A stretch of 64,000 nt of DNA from Corynebacterium jeikeium. GTDB lineage: Bacteria; Actinomycetota; Actinomycetes; Mycobacteriales; Mycobacteriaceae. The notes beneath the pieces were generated by a model. That model did not search any database. It worked only from the letters and a program-made list of their open reading frames with translations, and was not told where the DNA came from. The stretch lies in NCBI GenBank assembly GCA_003955985.1, contig CP033784.1, positions 2,294,001 to 2,358,000 on the forward strand, written 5' to 3'. Shown piece by piece: positions 18,228 to 26,238 of the stretch. How positions within the stretch are numbered: position 1 is the first letter of the stretch; each line of letters starts with the position of its first letter. Made by a program: the position numbers and the translations under genes.

Positions 18228-18481
18228 GACGCCACCTTCCTATCAATATGACCATGCAGTTTCACTGTGAATACCCGGCAGCATTCGCGGCATTGCCAGG
18301 CGTAATCGGTTTCCAGGTCGGGCCACAGATCATCACCGCCGCAGTAAGGGCAATGCATCACCGCACCCCGGTTCGGATTGGGGTGTGCGCTTCGGCCACC
18401 GATTCCCAGTCGCGCTGGCGTCTCGTCTTTTTCGCTTGACGACGGCCCCTGCGACCGAACCCCATTGGGAGATTCACTCAC
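18224..18481 (-). CDS. cysX: CysX, small double-CxxC (ferredoxin-like/zinc-ribbon) protein
   Basis: 85 residues from a GTG start that overlaps the cysI stop (GTGA); that overlap decides the start. The N-terminal half is polar and probably disordered. The C-terminal ~44 residues hold HCPYCGGDDLW and WQCRECCRVF, two paired-cysteine sites that could bind an Fe-S cluster or zinc. The C. glutamicum gene in this position is described as a ferredoxin-like protein feeding electrons to CysI from the reductase Fpr2. An internal ATG just before HCPYC could give a shorter product. The dispersed motif copy at 18434 encodes PSSSE here. Confidence 0.85.
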   Translation of the reverse strand: MSESPNGVRSQGPSSSEKDETPARLGIGGRSAHPNPNRGAVMHCPYCGGDDLWPDLETDYAWQCRECCRVFTVKLHGHIDRKVAS

Positions 18482-20184
18482 TTCAGGTCCTCCTCATCAG
18501 CGCGGACAATCCACTCGCGGAACTGTTCACCCTCGTGGCGCTGCTCCTTGAAGTGATTGACGACGCGCTCGATGTAGTCACCCAGTTCTGCCGAGGTGAC
18601 CTTGTGTCCGCGAACCTTGCGGCCGAAGTTGGCATCGAGCCCCAGCGAACCACCGAGGTGAACCTGGAAACCCTCGACACGGTTGCCCTCGTCGTCGGTG
18701 ACAATCTGCCCCTTGAGTCCGATGTCGGCAATCTGCGTGCGGGCGCAGGCATTCGGGCAGCCATTGAGCGCAATGGTGATTGGGACGTCGAGGTCACCGA
18801 GGCGTTCCTCCAAGTCGCCCACCAAATCAATTGCGCGCTGGCGCGTGGTGACAAGTGCGAGCTTGCAGAACTCTAGGCCGGTGCAGGCCAGGATGCCCCG
18901 TCGGAAAGCAGAAGGCTTGGCAGACAGGCCAATTTCGTCGAGTTCTGCGAGCAGGGAGTCGACCTGGTCGTCGGCGACGTCGAGGAGAATGAGCTCCTTC
19001 ATCACGGTGGTGCGGACGCGGGAAACACCGTGGCGCTCGGCGATGTCGGCGAGCTTGACCAGGTCAGAGCCCGGAACACGGCCAACAGCGGGCTTAACAC
19101 CGACGTAGTTGAGACCGTCGGCCTGCTTGTGCACGCCGATGTGGTCCCGGTCGCCCTCGAAAGGTTCGGGTGCGGGGCCGTCGATAAGCTTGCGGTTGAG
19201 GTAGTCGTCTTCGAGTACCTGGCGGAACTTCTCCGCGCCCCATTCGGCAACGAGGAACTTCAGACGCGCACGATTGCGCAGGCGACGGTAGCCGTAGTCC
19301 CGGAAGATGCGGCACACGCCCGCCCATACCTCGGGAACCTCGTCCTCTGGGATCCAGGCGCCGAGACGCTGGGCGAGCATCGGGTTGGTGGAGAGACCAC
19401 CACCGACCCAAACGTCGAAACCGGGGCCGTGCTCTGGATGATTGACACCGACGAAGGCAACGTCCTGGACCTCGTGGGTGACATCGAGACGCGGGGAACC
19501 GGAAACTGCCGACTTAAACTTACGCGGTAGGTTGGAGAACTCGTCGCCGGAGAGGTACTCCTCCTTGATGCGGCGGATGGCGTTGGTGCCGTCGACAATT
19601 TCATCGGCCGCAACACCGGCAACCGGGCTGCCTAGAATAACGCGGGGAACGTCGCCGCAGCCAAAGTTGGTGTCGAGACCAACTCGCTCAAGGCGGTCCC
19701 AGATCTCCGGCATATCTTCGACGCGAATCCAGTGCAGCTGGACGTTCTGGCGGTCGGAGAAGTCCGCAGTGTCGCGGGCGAAGTCGCGGGAAATCTCGCC
19801 GATGGTGCGAATGCCCTCGGTGGTGGTCTGGCCACCGTCGAGGCGGACGCGGAGCATAAAGTACTTGTCCTGCAGCTCGGCGTTGGTCTTCACGCCGGTG
19901 TGCTCACCGCTAAGCCCCTGCTTGCGCTGGGTGTAGAGGCCAATCCACTTAAAGCGAGGCGCTAGGTCCTCCGCGGGGATGGAGTCAAACCCCTGCTTGG
20001 AGTAGATGTCGATAACACGCTGCTTAACGGCGATGCCAGCATCTTCTTTCTTAATGCGCTCGTCGTCGTTAAGTGGCTCGCGGCCGTCGATAAGCCACTG
20101 CCCCTGTGGCTTCGGTGCGCGCTTCTTACGTCGGGTAGCCGCTGCGGAAGCTGGACGCTCGGCGGTTTTCGTAGGAGAGCTCAT
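18478..20184 (-). CDS. cysI: Ferredoxin-dependent sulfite reductase
   Basis: 568 residues with a basic N-terminus (TRRKKRAPKPQGQW), two ferredoxin-like half domains and a siroheme/4Fe-4S site. The cluster ligands are visible as CTGLEFC and, 35-45 residues on, NGCPNACAR, the C-x5-C...C-x3-C pattern of sulfite/nitrite reductases. It reduces sulfite to sulfide in six one-electron steps. It heads the operon cysI-X-H-D-N-Y, with a TAGAC-N6-GTCTA box 62 bases upstream. The presence of the sulfur operon around it argues for sulfite over nitrite as substrate. Confidence 0.95.
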   Translation of the reverse strand: MSSPTKTAERPASAAATRRKKRAPKPQGQWLIDGREPLNDDERIKKEDAGIAVKQRVIDIYSKQGFDSIPAEDLAPRFKWIGLYTQRKQGLSGEHTGVKTNAELQDKYFMLRVRLDGGQTTTEGIRTIGEISRDFARDTADFSDRQNVQLHWIRVEDMPEIWDRLERVGLDTNFGCGDVPRVILGSPVAGVAADEIVDGTNAIRRIKEEYLSGDEFSNLPRKFKSAVSGSPRLDVTHEVQDVAFVGVNHPEHGPGFDVWVGGGLSTNPMLAQRLGAWIPEDEVPEVWAGVCRIFRDYGYRRLRNRARLKFLVAEWGAEKFRQVLEDDYLNRKLIDGPAPEPFEGDRDHIGVHKQADGLNYVGVKPAVGRVPGSDLVKLADIAERHGVSRVRTTVMKELILLDVADDQVDSLLAELDEIGLSAKPSAFRRGILACTGLEFCKLALVTTRQRAIDLVGDLEERLGDLDVPITIALNGCPNACARTQIADIGLKGQIVTDDEGNRVEGFQVHLGGSLGLDANFGRKVRGHKVTSAELGDYIERVVNHFKEQRHEGEQFREWIVRADEEDLK

Positions 20185-20245
20185 GGGGAATCTACCGAAT
20201 CACTTTCGTTTTGTTCTCGTTGACCGAATTAGTTTCTAATCTTTA

Positions 20246-20261
20246 TAGACCGTTTGGTCTA
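20246..20261. promoter_or_regulatory. McbR-type operator before cysI
   Basis: TAGACCGTTTGGTCTA is an exact match to TAGAC-N6-GTCTA, the binding site of McbR, the TetR-family repressor of sulfur and methionine metabolism in C. glutamicum. It overlaps a TATAAA that could be the cysI -10 box. Confidence 0.85.
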
Positions 20262-20281
20262 CGTTGCATTGCAGGCAACAT

Positions 20282-20297
20282 TAGACCGACCAGTCTG
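20282..20297. promoter_or_regulatory. Second, imperfect McbR-type operator before cysI
   Basis: TAGAC-CGACCA-GTCTG departs from the consensus only in the last base. It lies 36 bases from the perfect box, between cysI and the stop of the TSUP gene. Confidence 0.6.
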
Positions 20298-20327
20298 GCT
20301 AGTGCAAGCCGGGACACGCTCGGATAC

Positions 20328-21353
20328 CTAGCGGACTTCCGCTTCGCCCACGCGGACACCGTTTTTCGCACCCACTTTGACACCTTCAGAAGCATCCTCG
20401 GCCCCGGCATCAACCGAAGCGGGTGATGGAGATCCAGAACTAGGCACATCAGCCGAGGAAGACTGAGAAGTCGGCTCAAGTTGGACCCGCTGACGCAGCC
20501 CCGGAAGAGTGTCGTGCGAACGCGCCCACAGCACCAGCACAACGACAACAAAAGCCCACACGAGCAGCGCTGTCGTCAGTACGCCCCCAGAAACCAGCGA
20601 CGAAAACAGAGTGCGAATATTCAGCCCCACCAACACGCCGCCGATCGCAATCCCAAGCAGCCGCGGATTAATGCGCCCCACCAGGTACGCAGCCAAGGGT
20701 GCCGCAATCACACCACCGCACAACAAACCAATTACCGGTGCGGCATGCTGAGTGAATTCCTCCCGCAGCTTGGGCAAAAAGCCCAGTACAGCCGCCAAGG
20801 CAACGAGAAATTCCGCCGCAGAGACAGTACCGATAATCTTGCGCGGCTGGTCAGCCTCAGCGCCGAGCAAAGTTGAGGTGGTAACAGGCCCCCAACCACC
20901 GCCTCCAGTGGAATCAAGCAGGCCACCAAAGAGCCCCAGCGGAGCGAGCTTCTTCGCCCCCCAGGCCTTCTTCTTGCGCTTAACATTGGCCAAAAAGGCG
21001 AAGCGGATAATCACCCACAGACCGAGGAAAAGCAAGATTGTCGAGGTCACAGGCGTCGCGGCATCACCGTCGAGATTCGCCAAAAAGGTCGCACCAATAA
21101 AGGCACCGATAGCACCCGGCACGCCAAGACTCAGCGCGCGTCGCCAGTCGACATTGCCGAATCGCCAGTGTGAAATACCGGAGGCCAGTGTCGTACCCAC
21201 CTCTGCTACGTGAACCACCGCCGACGCAGTGGCAGCACTACTACCAGCGACAATAAACAGCGAAGTAGCGGTGACACCGAAAGCCATCCCCAGAGTGCCG
21301 TCGACTAATTGCGCGCCAAGGCCGATTAGCACGAAGACTATGAGTTTTTCCAT
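20328..21353 (-). CDS. cysZ: TSUP (TauE/SafE) family permease, CysZ-like
   Basis: 341 residues from the ATG at 21353, which has GGGAAGGG at a good distance; an upstream GTG in frame would add 15 residues with no membrane character. There are about eight hydrophobic segments and the two internally related family motifs, QLVDGTLGMAFG near the start and LLDSTGGGGWGPVTTSTLLG about residue 150. The C-terminal ~65 residues are soluble, acidic and Ser/Pro-rich. TSUP proteins move sulfur anions; C. glutamicum CysZ belongs to the same family and is thought to import sulfate. Here it lies upstream of cysI rather than at the operon's 3' end. Confidence 0.8.
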   Translation of the reverse strand: MEKLIVFVLIGLGAQLVDGTLGMAFGVTATSLFIVAGSSAATASAVVHVAEVGTTLASGISHWRFGNVDWRRALSLGVPGAIGAFIGATFLANLDGDAATPVTSTILLFLGLWVIIRFAFLANVKRKKKAWGAKKLAPLGLFGGLLDSTGGGGWGPVTTSTLLGAEADQPRKIIGTVSAAEFLVALAAVLGFLPKLREEFTQHAAPVIGLLCGGVIAAPLAAYLVGRINPRLLGIAIGGVLVGLNIRTLFSSLVSGGVLTTALLVWAFVVVVLVLWARSHDTLPGLRQRVQLEPTSQSSSADVPSSGSPSPASVDAGAEDASEGVKVGAKNGVRVGEAEVR

Positions 21354-21508
21354 GACAAGCCCTTCCCCGCTTACCCAACCAGAGCCTGCCGTTGCCACGA
21401 TGCTCGCACGACGAGCCCCTTTCAGAGCTCATTCAGCAGAAGCGATGCGCAGCAAAACCCTCTCAAGCCAAAGCAGTGATTCTTGCGGTGTTTTGTGTTT
21501 GCTTTTTG

Positions 21509-21524
21509 TAGACCAGTTTGTCTA
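21509..21524. promoter_or_regulatory. McbR-type operator in the fpr2 promoter
   Basis: TAGACCAGTTTGTCTA is an exact TAGAC-N6-GTCTA. It occupies the spacer and edge of a plausible promoter, TTGCTT at 21499-21504 and TATATT at 21523-21528 (18-base spacer), so binding would block polymerase. Confidence 0.85.
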
Positions 21525-21543
21525 TATTCTGTTTCAGCAAGCA

Positions 21544-21559
21544 TAGACCGGTTGGTCTA
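21544..21559. promoter_or_regulatory. Second McbR-type operator before fpr2
   Basis: TAGACCGGTTGGTCTA, an exact consensus match 35 bases (centre to centre) from the first box and 47 bases before the fpr2 start. Confidence 0.85.
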
Positions 21560-21606
21560 CGATAAGCAATCGCGACAAAGAAAACGTAGAAAAAGGATTC
21601 CACCCA

Positions 21607-23112
21607 ATGACCAACGACCAGACTGCAGCCCAGAACACGGCCGCTTCCTCACTGCCCGATCTCGCCAACTCCACCACGCCACTGCGTGTAGCCGTGGTTG
21701 GCTCGGGCCCGGCCGGCATCTACGCCTCCGACGCGCTGATGAAGTCCGGCCGCGATGTCGCCATCGACCTCTACGAGCGCCTTCCAGTGCCGTTCGGCCT
21801 CATCCGCTACGGTGTTGCGCCAGACCACCCGCGAATCAAGGGCATCATTAAGTCCCTCCACCGAGTGCTGGACAAGCCGCAGGTTCGACTGCTGGGCAAC
21901 GTGGACGTCGGCAAGCAGGTCAGCGTTGATGAACTGCGCCAGTTCTACGACGCCATCATCTTCGCCACTGGCGCGACCGGCGACCGCGATCTGAACATCC
22001 CGGGCTCGGATCTGCCGGAGCACTACGGCGCCGGTGAGTTCGTAGGTTTCTACGACTCCCACCCGGAGTTTGCTCGCGAATGGGACCTCTCTGCTGAGTC
22101 GGTCGCTGTGATCGGCGTCGGTAACGTGGGTCTCGACGTCGCCCGTATTCTCGCCAAGACTGCCGATGAGCTGCACGTCACCGAAATCGCCGACAACGTC
22201 TACGACGGCCTGGCAAAGAATGCCGCCCGCGAAGTCCATGTCTTTGGCCGTCGCGGTCCGGCTCAGGCAAAGTTCACTCCACTGGAGCTGAAGGAACTGG
22301 ACCACTCTGACACCATTGAGGTTGTCGTGAATCCGGAGGACATCCAGTACGATGCCGCCTCCGAAACGTCCCGTCGCGAGTCCAAGATCACCGATCAGGT
22401 CTGTACGATTCTGGAAAACTACGCCATCCGCGAGCCAAAGGGCGCCCCGCACAAGCTCTTCATCCACTTCTTCGAGTCCCCGGTCGAAATCATCGGCGAG
22501 ACCGGTGAAGATGGAGTACAGCACGTCAGCGCTATCCGCACCGAACGCACCGAACTCGACGGCGAGGGTGGCGTCCGCGGCACCGGCAAGTTCACCGAAT
22601 GGCCGGTCGGTGCGGTCTACCGCGCAGTCGGCTACCGCTCCGACGCAGTCACCGGCGTACCGTTCGACACCGGCACGCACACCATCCCAGATGCCGGCGG
22701 CCGCGTGCTTGACGACATCGACGGCAACCACATCCAGGGCCTGTACACCACCGGCTGGATTCGCCGTGGCCCGGTCGGCCTAATCGGTAACACCAAGGGC
22801 GATGCCAACGAAGCTGTCGGCAACCTCATCGCCGACTGGGAGGCAGGTCGCCTGGCCGCACCTGCAAAGCCCACGCATAACGACGTCGACGAGTTCCTGG
22901 CCGACAAGGGCCTCCAGGTCACCACCTGGGAGGGCTGGCACGCACTCGACGCCGCCGAGCGTGCCGCGGGCGAAGCCGAAGGCCGCGAGCGCAAGAAGCT
23001 GGTCGAGTGGGCTGACATGGTTGCGGCCTCCACGGTCGTCGCAAAGCAGCCAGATGCCGATGACGTGGCCGAAGCTGTGCACGAAGCTGTTGTGGAGACC
23101 GTCGCGAGCTAG
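21607..23112 (+). CDS. fpr2: Ferredoxin-NADP+ reductase of the sulfur regulon (Fpr2)
   Basis: 501 residues, a paralog of FprA. It has the same FAD motif (VVGSGPAGIYASD, about residue 37), GVGNVGLDVARIL and GPVGLIGNTKGDA, but with a ~30-residue N-terminal extension and a ~25-residue acidic Val/Ala-rich C-terminal tail. It is divergent from the cys cluster and carries two McbR-type boxes, so it should supply reduced ferredoxin or CysX to the sulfite reductase under sulfur limitation. This matches the position of fpr2 next to cysI in C. glutamicum. The start ATG follows AGAAAAAGGATT. Confidence 0.93.
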   Translation: MTNDQTAAQNTAASSLPDLANSTTPLRVAVVGSGPAGIYASDALMKSGRDVAIDLYERLPVPFGLIRYGVAPDHPRIKGIIKSLHRVLDKPQVRLLGNVDVGKQVSVDELRQFYDAIIFATGATGDRDLNIPGSDLPEHYGAGEFVGFYDSHPEFAREWDLSAESVAVIGVGNVGLDVARILAKTADELHVTEIADNVYDGLAKNAAREVHVFGRRGPAQAKFTPLELKELDHSDTIEVVVNPEDIQYDAASETSRRESKITDQVCTILENYAIREPKGAPHKLFIHFFESPVEIIGETGEDGVQHVSAIRTERTELDGEGGVRGTGKFTEWPVGAVYRAVGYRSDAVTGVPFDTGTHTIPDAGGRVLDDIDGNHIQGLYTTGWIRRGPVGLIGNTKGDANEAVGNLIADWEAGRLAAPAKPTHNDVDEFLADKGLQVTTWEGWHALDAAERAAGEAEGRERKKLVEWADMVAASTVVAKQPDADDVAEAVHEAVVETVAS

Positions 23113-23164
23113 CGCATCGGGTCTAACCGGACAGTTGATTGTGCACGTCAGTCGATCTTCGGAT

Positions 23165-23170
23165 TAGAGT
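23165..23170 (+). promoter_or_regulatory. -10 box, leaderless start of the phosphoribosyltransferase gene
   Basis: TAGAGT fits TANANT and ends six bases before the ATG at 23177. No ribosome binding site lies between. Confidence 0.5.
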
Positions 23171-23176
23171 TAATAC

Positions 23177-23680
23177 ATGGCTTATCATGCAGACTCATCC
23201 AACCTGGACGTCAAGGAAGTTCTGACCTGGGAAGGCTTCGGCGTCGCCTCCCGTGAACTGGCACAGCAGATTGTCGACTCGGACTTCGACCCGGAGATTA
23301 TTATCGCCGTGGCCCGCGGTGGCCTGCTGCCAGCAGGCGCACTCAGCTACACCATGGGCGTCAAGCTCTCTGACGCCATCAACGTCGAGTTCTACACCGA
23401 CGTGGCGGAGACCCTGCCGGATCCGGTTCTGCTGGAGCCGCTCCTGGACATCGAATCGATTTCCAACCGCCGCCTGCTGGTCGTTGACGATGTGGCCGAC
23501 TCCGGTCGCACGCTGCATCTGGTGCTCGACCTGCTCAAGAAGCACGGCGCTGAAGTCCGTTCCGCTGTGCTCTACGGCAAGTCCCGCTCGGAGATTGCAC
23601 CGGACTACGTCTGGAAGCACACCGATGACTGGATCGTCTTCCCCTGGTCGGCCGAGCCACCGGTACAGAAGTCCAAGTAG
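23177..23680 (+). CDS. Purine-type phosphoribosyltransferase (Gpt-like)
   Basis: 167 residues of the type I phosphoribosyltransferase fold. The PRPP-binding signature is RRLLVVDDVADSGRTLHLV around residues 97-115, and the pyrophosphate loop lies in IIAVARGGLLPAG. The C-terminus, YVWKHTDDWIVFPWS, resembles xanthine/guanine/hypoxanthine enzymes of the Gpt group, which make nucleoside monophosphates from free bases and PRPP. Salvage of xanthine or guanine is most likely, but base specificity is not readable. The neighbouring convergent gene is purT, so the context is purine metabolism. Confidence 0.85.
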   Translation: MAYHADSSNLDVKEVLTWEGFGVASRELAQQIVDSDFDPEIIIAVARGGLLPAGALSYTMGVKLSDAINVEFYTDVAETLPDPVLLEPLLDIESISNRRLLVVDDVADSGRTLHLVLDLLKKHGAEVRSAVLYGKSRSEIAPDYVWKHTDDWIVFPWSAEPPVQKSK

Positions 23681-23773
23681 ATCAAGTAGCTTACGCACCA
23701 CAGCGGGCACAAAAAAGTGCGCTGCAGCGTTCCTTTCCCAAGCAACACCAGCAGCGCACACTAGGTCGTCGAA

Positions 23774-24994
23774 CTACCCCAGTTCGACGACCTTAATCTT
23801 TGATGCCGCCTCCGATGCGCGCTCACGAGCAGCATCGACAGAATCCGCGGTCGAAACAGCAACACCCATGCGGCGACGCGGGCCGGCAACCGGCTTACCA
23901 AAGATACGAATATCGGTCTCCGGAATAGCCATGGCCTCCGTCAGCCCGGTGTAACCCGGCTGCTCGATGTCAGCACCGCCGTAGACGACAGCGGAGGCTC
24001 CCGGGGACACCAGCGTGACGTCGATAGGCAGACCCAACACTGCGCGCGCGTGCAGCTCGAACTCGGAGAAACGCTGCGTACCCATGGTGACCATGCCGGT
24101 GTCGTGCGGACGCGGGCTGACCTCGGAGAACCACACCTCATCGCCGCGGACAAACAGCTCGACGCCGAAGATACCGCGACCGCCCAGCGCGTTGGTGATG
24201 CGCGCGGCGACAGAGCGAGCATTGTCCAGGGCGTTTTCGCTCATGGCAGCCGGTTGCCAGGACTCAACGTAGTCACCATCCTGCTGACGGTGGCCGATGG
24301 GCTCACAGAACCACGTTGCCCCCTCGCCGGTCTCCGGATCCACGGAGCGCACGGTCAGCAGCGTGATCTCATAGTCGAAATCGACGAAGCCCTCCACGAT
24401 GACGCGACCGGACTCAACGCGACCGCCACTCATGGCGTAATCCCACGCGGCCTGGACATCCTCCGGCGAACGCAGCGTGGACTGTCCCTTGCCCGAGGAA
24501 CTCATGACCGGCTTGACCACGCATGGGAAGCCAATCTCATCAACAGCTGCGGTGAACTCATCAAAGCTGGAGGCGAAGTGATAGCGGGAAGTCGGCAGCC
24601 CCACCTCTTCCGCAGCCAGGCGGCGAATACCCTCTCGGTTCATGGTCAGCTGAGTCGCCCGTGCGGTCGGAATAACGGTGACGTCCAGCGTCTCATCTTC
24701 CTCGACCTCTGCCAGCACCTCGGTTGCCAGAGCCTCAATCTCAGGGACGATGAAGTGTGGCTTGACCTGGAGAATCAGATCCCGCAGTGCACTGGAATCC
24801 GACATATTCAAGACGTAGGCGTGGTGAGCGACCTGGTGTGCCGGTGCATGCTCGTAGCGATCGGCAGCGTGCACCTCAACGCCAAGACGCTGGAAAGCAA
24901 TGGTCACCTCCTTGCCGAGCTCGCCAGAGCCGAGCAGCAGAACTCGCGTTGCTCCCGGCTGGTACGGGGTTCCGGTGACTTCAGGGGTGAACAT
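23774..24994 (-). CDS. purT: Formate-dependent GAR transformylase
   Basis: 406 residues from the ATG at 24994; an upstream in-frame start at 25036 adds 14 residues not typical of the family. The ATP-grasp domain order is clear: [12 protein letters not shown] (N-terminal Rossmann-like), [26 protein letters not shown] (ATP-binding), [28 protein letters not shown] (metal-binding Glu). PurT makes formyl-GAR from GAR, formate and ATP in de novo purine synthesis without tetrahydrofolate. There is no clear ribosome binding site. It is convergent with the phosphoribosyltransferase gene. Confidence 0.94.
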   Translation of the reverse strand: MFTPEVTGTPYQPGATRVLLLGSGELGKEVTIAFQRLGVEVHAADRYEHAPAHQVAHHAYVLNMSDSSALRDLILQVKPHFIVPEIEALATEVLAEVEEDETLDVTVIPTARATQLTMNREGIRRLAAEEVGLPTSRYHFASSFDEFTAAVDEIGFPCVVKPVMSSSGKGQSTLRSPEDVQAAWDYAMSGGRVESGRVIVEGFVDFDYEITLLTVRSVDPETGEGATWFCEPIGHRQQDGDYVESWQPAAMSENALDNARSVAARITNALGGRGIFGVELFVRGDEVWFSEVSPRPHDTGMVTMGTQRFSEFELHARAVLGLPIDVTLVSPGASAVVYGGADIEQPGYTGLTEAMAIPETDIRIFGKPVAGPRRRMGVAVSTADSVDAARERASEAASKIKVVELG

Positions 24995-25110
24995 CGAGAT
25001 AAATTCGCTTTCGTCTACGGCACATACGCTGCGCAACCAGCAGCTGTTAAATTGATTGCCTCCAGCATACGACAGCGAGCTGATTCACCGCGGCGGGCAC
25101 GGGCGGGAAC

Positions 25111-26142
25111 CTAGCGCGGGAACACCCGCTGGAACTCAGCCAGCGCCACCTCACGGTCAGCGGCCAGGACAACATTCGCCACCGAACCGGCAGGATCTTC
25201 CACCACCTGTCCGCGCCGCGCAGGCTCATCTGCAAAGGTTCGCTTATCGACGCCCACGAGACGCATCTTCTCCACTTCCCCGGTCACCGCACCGACGGCC
25301 ACCATCGCAGCGAAGAGGTCATGGACCTGCGCCTTATAACCGACTCCAACACCCTGGTGGAACTCAAAGTAGAACTTCAGCGAGCGGCGCAGAACACGCA
25401 GCAGCTCCGAGTTCATACCGGCATCTCGCCAGGATTCAATCTCAGTATCACTAATGGTGATGGTCTCGGTGACATTGAGCGGAACCAGCGTCGGCACCGG
25501 CGCGCCTGCGGCGGTGGCGATGCTGCGCACGGCATCCTCCGGGCGCTCGACGGCCACAGCGCCCGCGGTGCCGAAGACCTCGGTGACCGCGGTGGGGTCG
25601 ACCCAGAAGTTCCATTCCGCAAACTCGGTGACGTTACCGTGGTAGTCCACAGCACCGCCCATAATGGTCACGCCGTCGAGCTCCCGCATGAGTTCTGGGT
25701 ACTTCTTCAAAGCGGCCACGTAGGTAGTCATAGGGCCAGTGACCAGCAGGTGCACCTTCTCCCCCGTCGACCGTGCCTGCTCGATGACTCGTCGCCACAG
25801 CGCCAGCGGATCCGCCGCTCCTGAGCGCCCCGGTTCGTAGATGACGGCCGGTGGTGCCAGGTTGTAGCCCAGCCCGTACGGGCCATGAGTCTCAGGCGTG
25901 GTGGTCAGTTCACGGTCAGCGGGCCCCTCGAAACCGCTGACAACCGGAACCTCCGGACAACCGCAGAGATTCAACATGTACTTGGTGTTGCGAGCGGACC
26001 ATGCCGCAGTGGTGTTACCACCTGCGCAGGTCACACCCACCAGCTCGATCTCGCCTGCGGTATGCAACCCCGCGAGGTAGACGAGAGCAAGACTGTCATC
26101 GATACCCGTGTCAACGTCGGCAAGCACTTTCAAACGCGTCAT
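25111..26142 (-). CDS. Inosine/uridine-preferring nucleoside hydrolase
   Basis: 343 residues from ATG 26142, chosen because the family begins right at MTRLKVLADVDTGIDDSLAL. The DVDTGIDD cluster supplies the Ca2+-binding aspartates; further family blocks are GVTCAGGNTTAAWSARNT, the TLVPLNVTETITIS stretch and a C-terminal DLFAAMVAVG metal-binding Asp. It hydrolyses the N-glycosidic bond of ribonucleosides to ribose and free base, which would feed the neighbouring phosphoribosyltransferase in salvage. The base preference is not determinable. Confidence 0.92.
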   Translation of the reverse strand: MTRLKVLADVDTGIDDSLALVYLAGLHTAGEIELVGVTCAGGNTTAAWSARNTKYMLNLCGCPEVPVVSGFEGPADRELTTTPETHGPYGLGYNLAPPAVIYEPGRSGAADPLALWRRVIEQARSTGEKVHLLVTGPMTTYVAALKKYPELMRELDGVTIMGGAVDYHGNVTEFAEWNFWVDPTAVTEVFGTAGAVAVERPEDAVRSIATAAGAPVPTLVPLNVTETITISDTEIESWRDAGMNSELLRVLRRSLKFYFEFHQGVGVGYKAQVHDLFAAMVAVGAVTGEVEKMRLVGVDKRTFADEPARRGQVVEDPAGSVANVVLAADREVALAEFQRVFPR

Positions 26143-26238
26143 AAGGTCAAGTGTGACACGAAACACGCTCAGCCCGCAGAGCTAAACACGGGCAAAACAG
26201 GGATACAGACGAGTTTTCGCTGGTGCTAGCCGGGTTTA

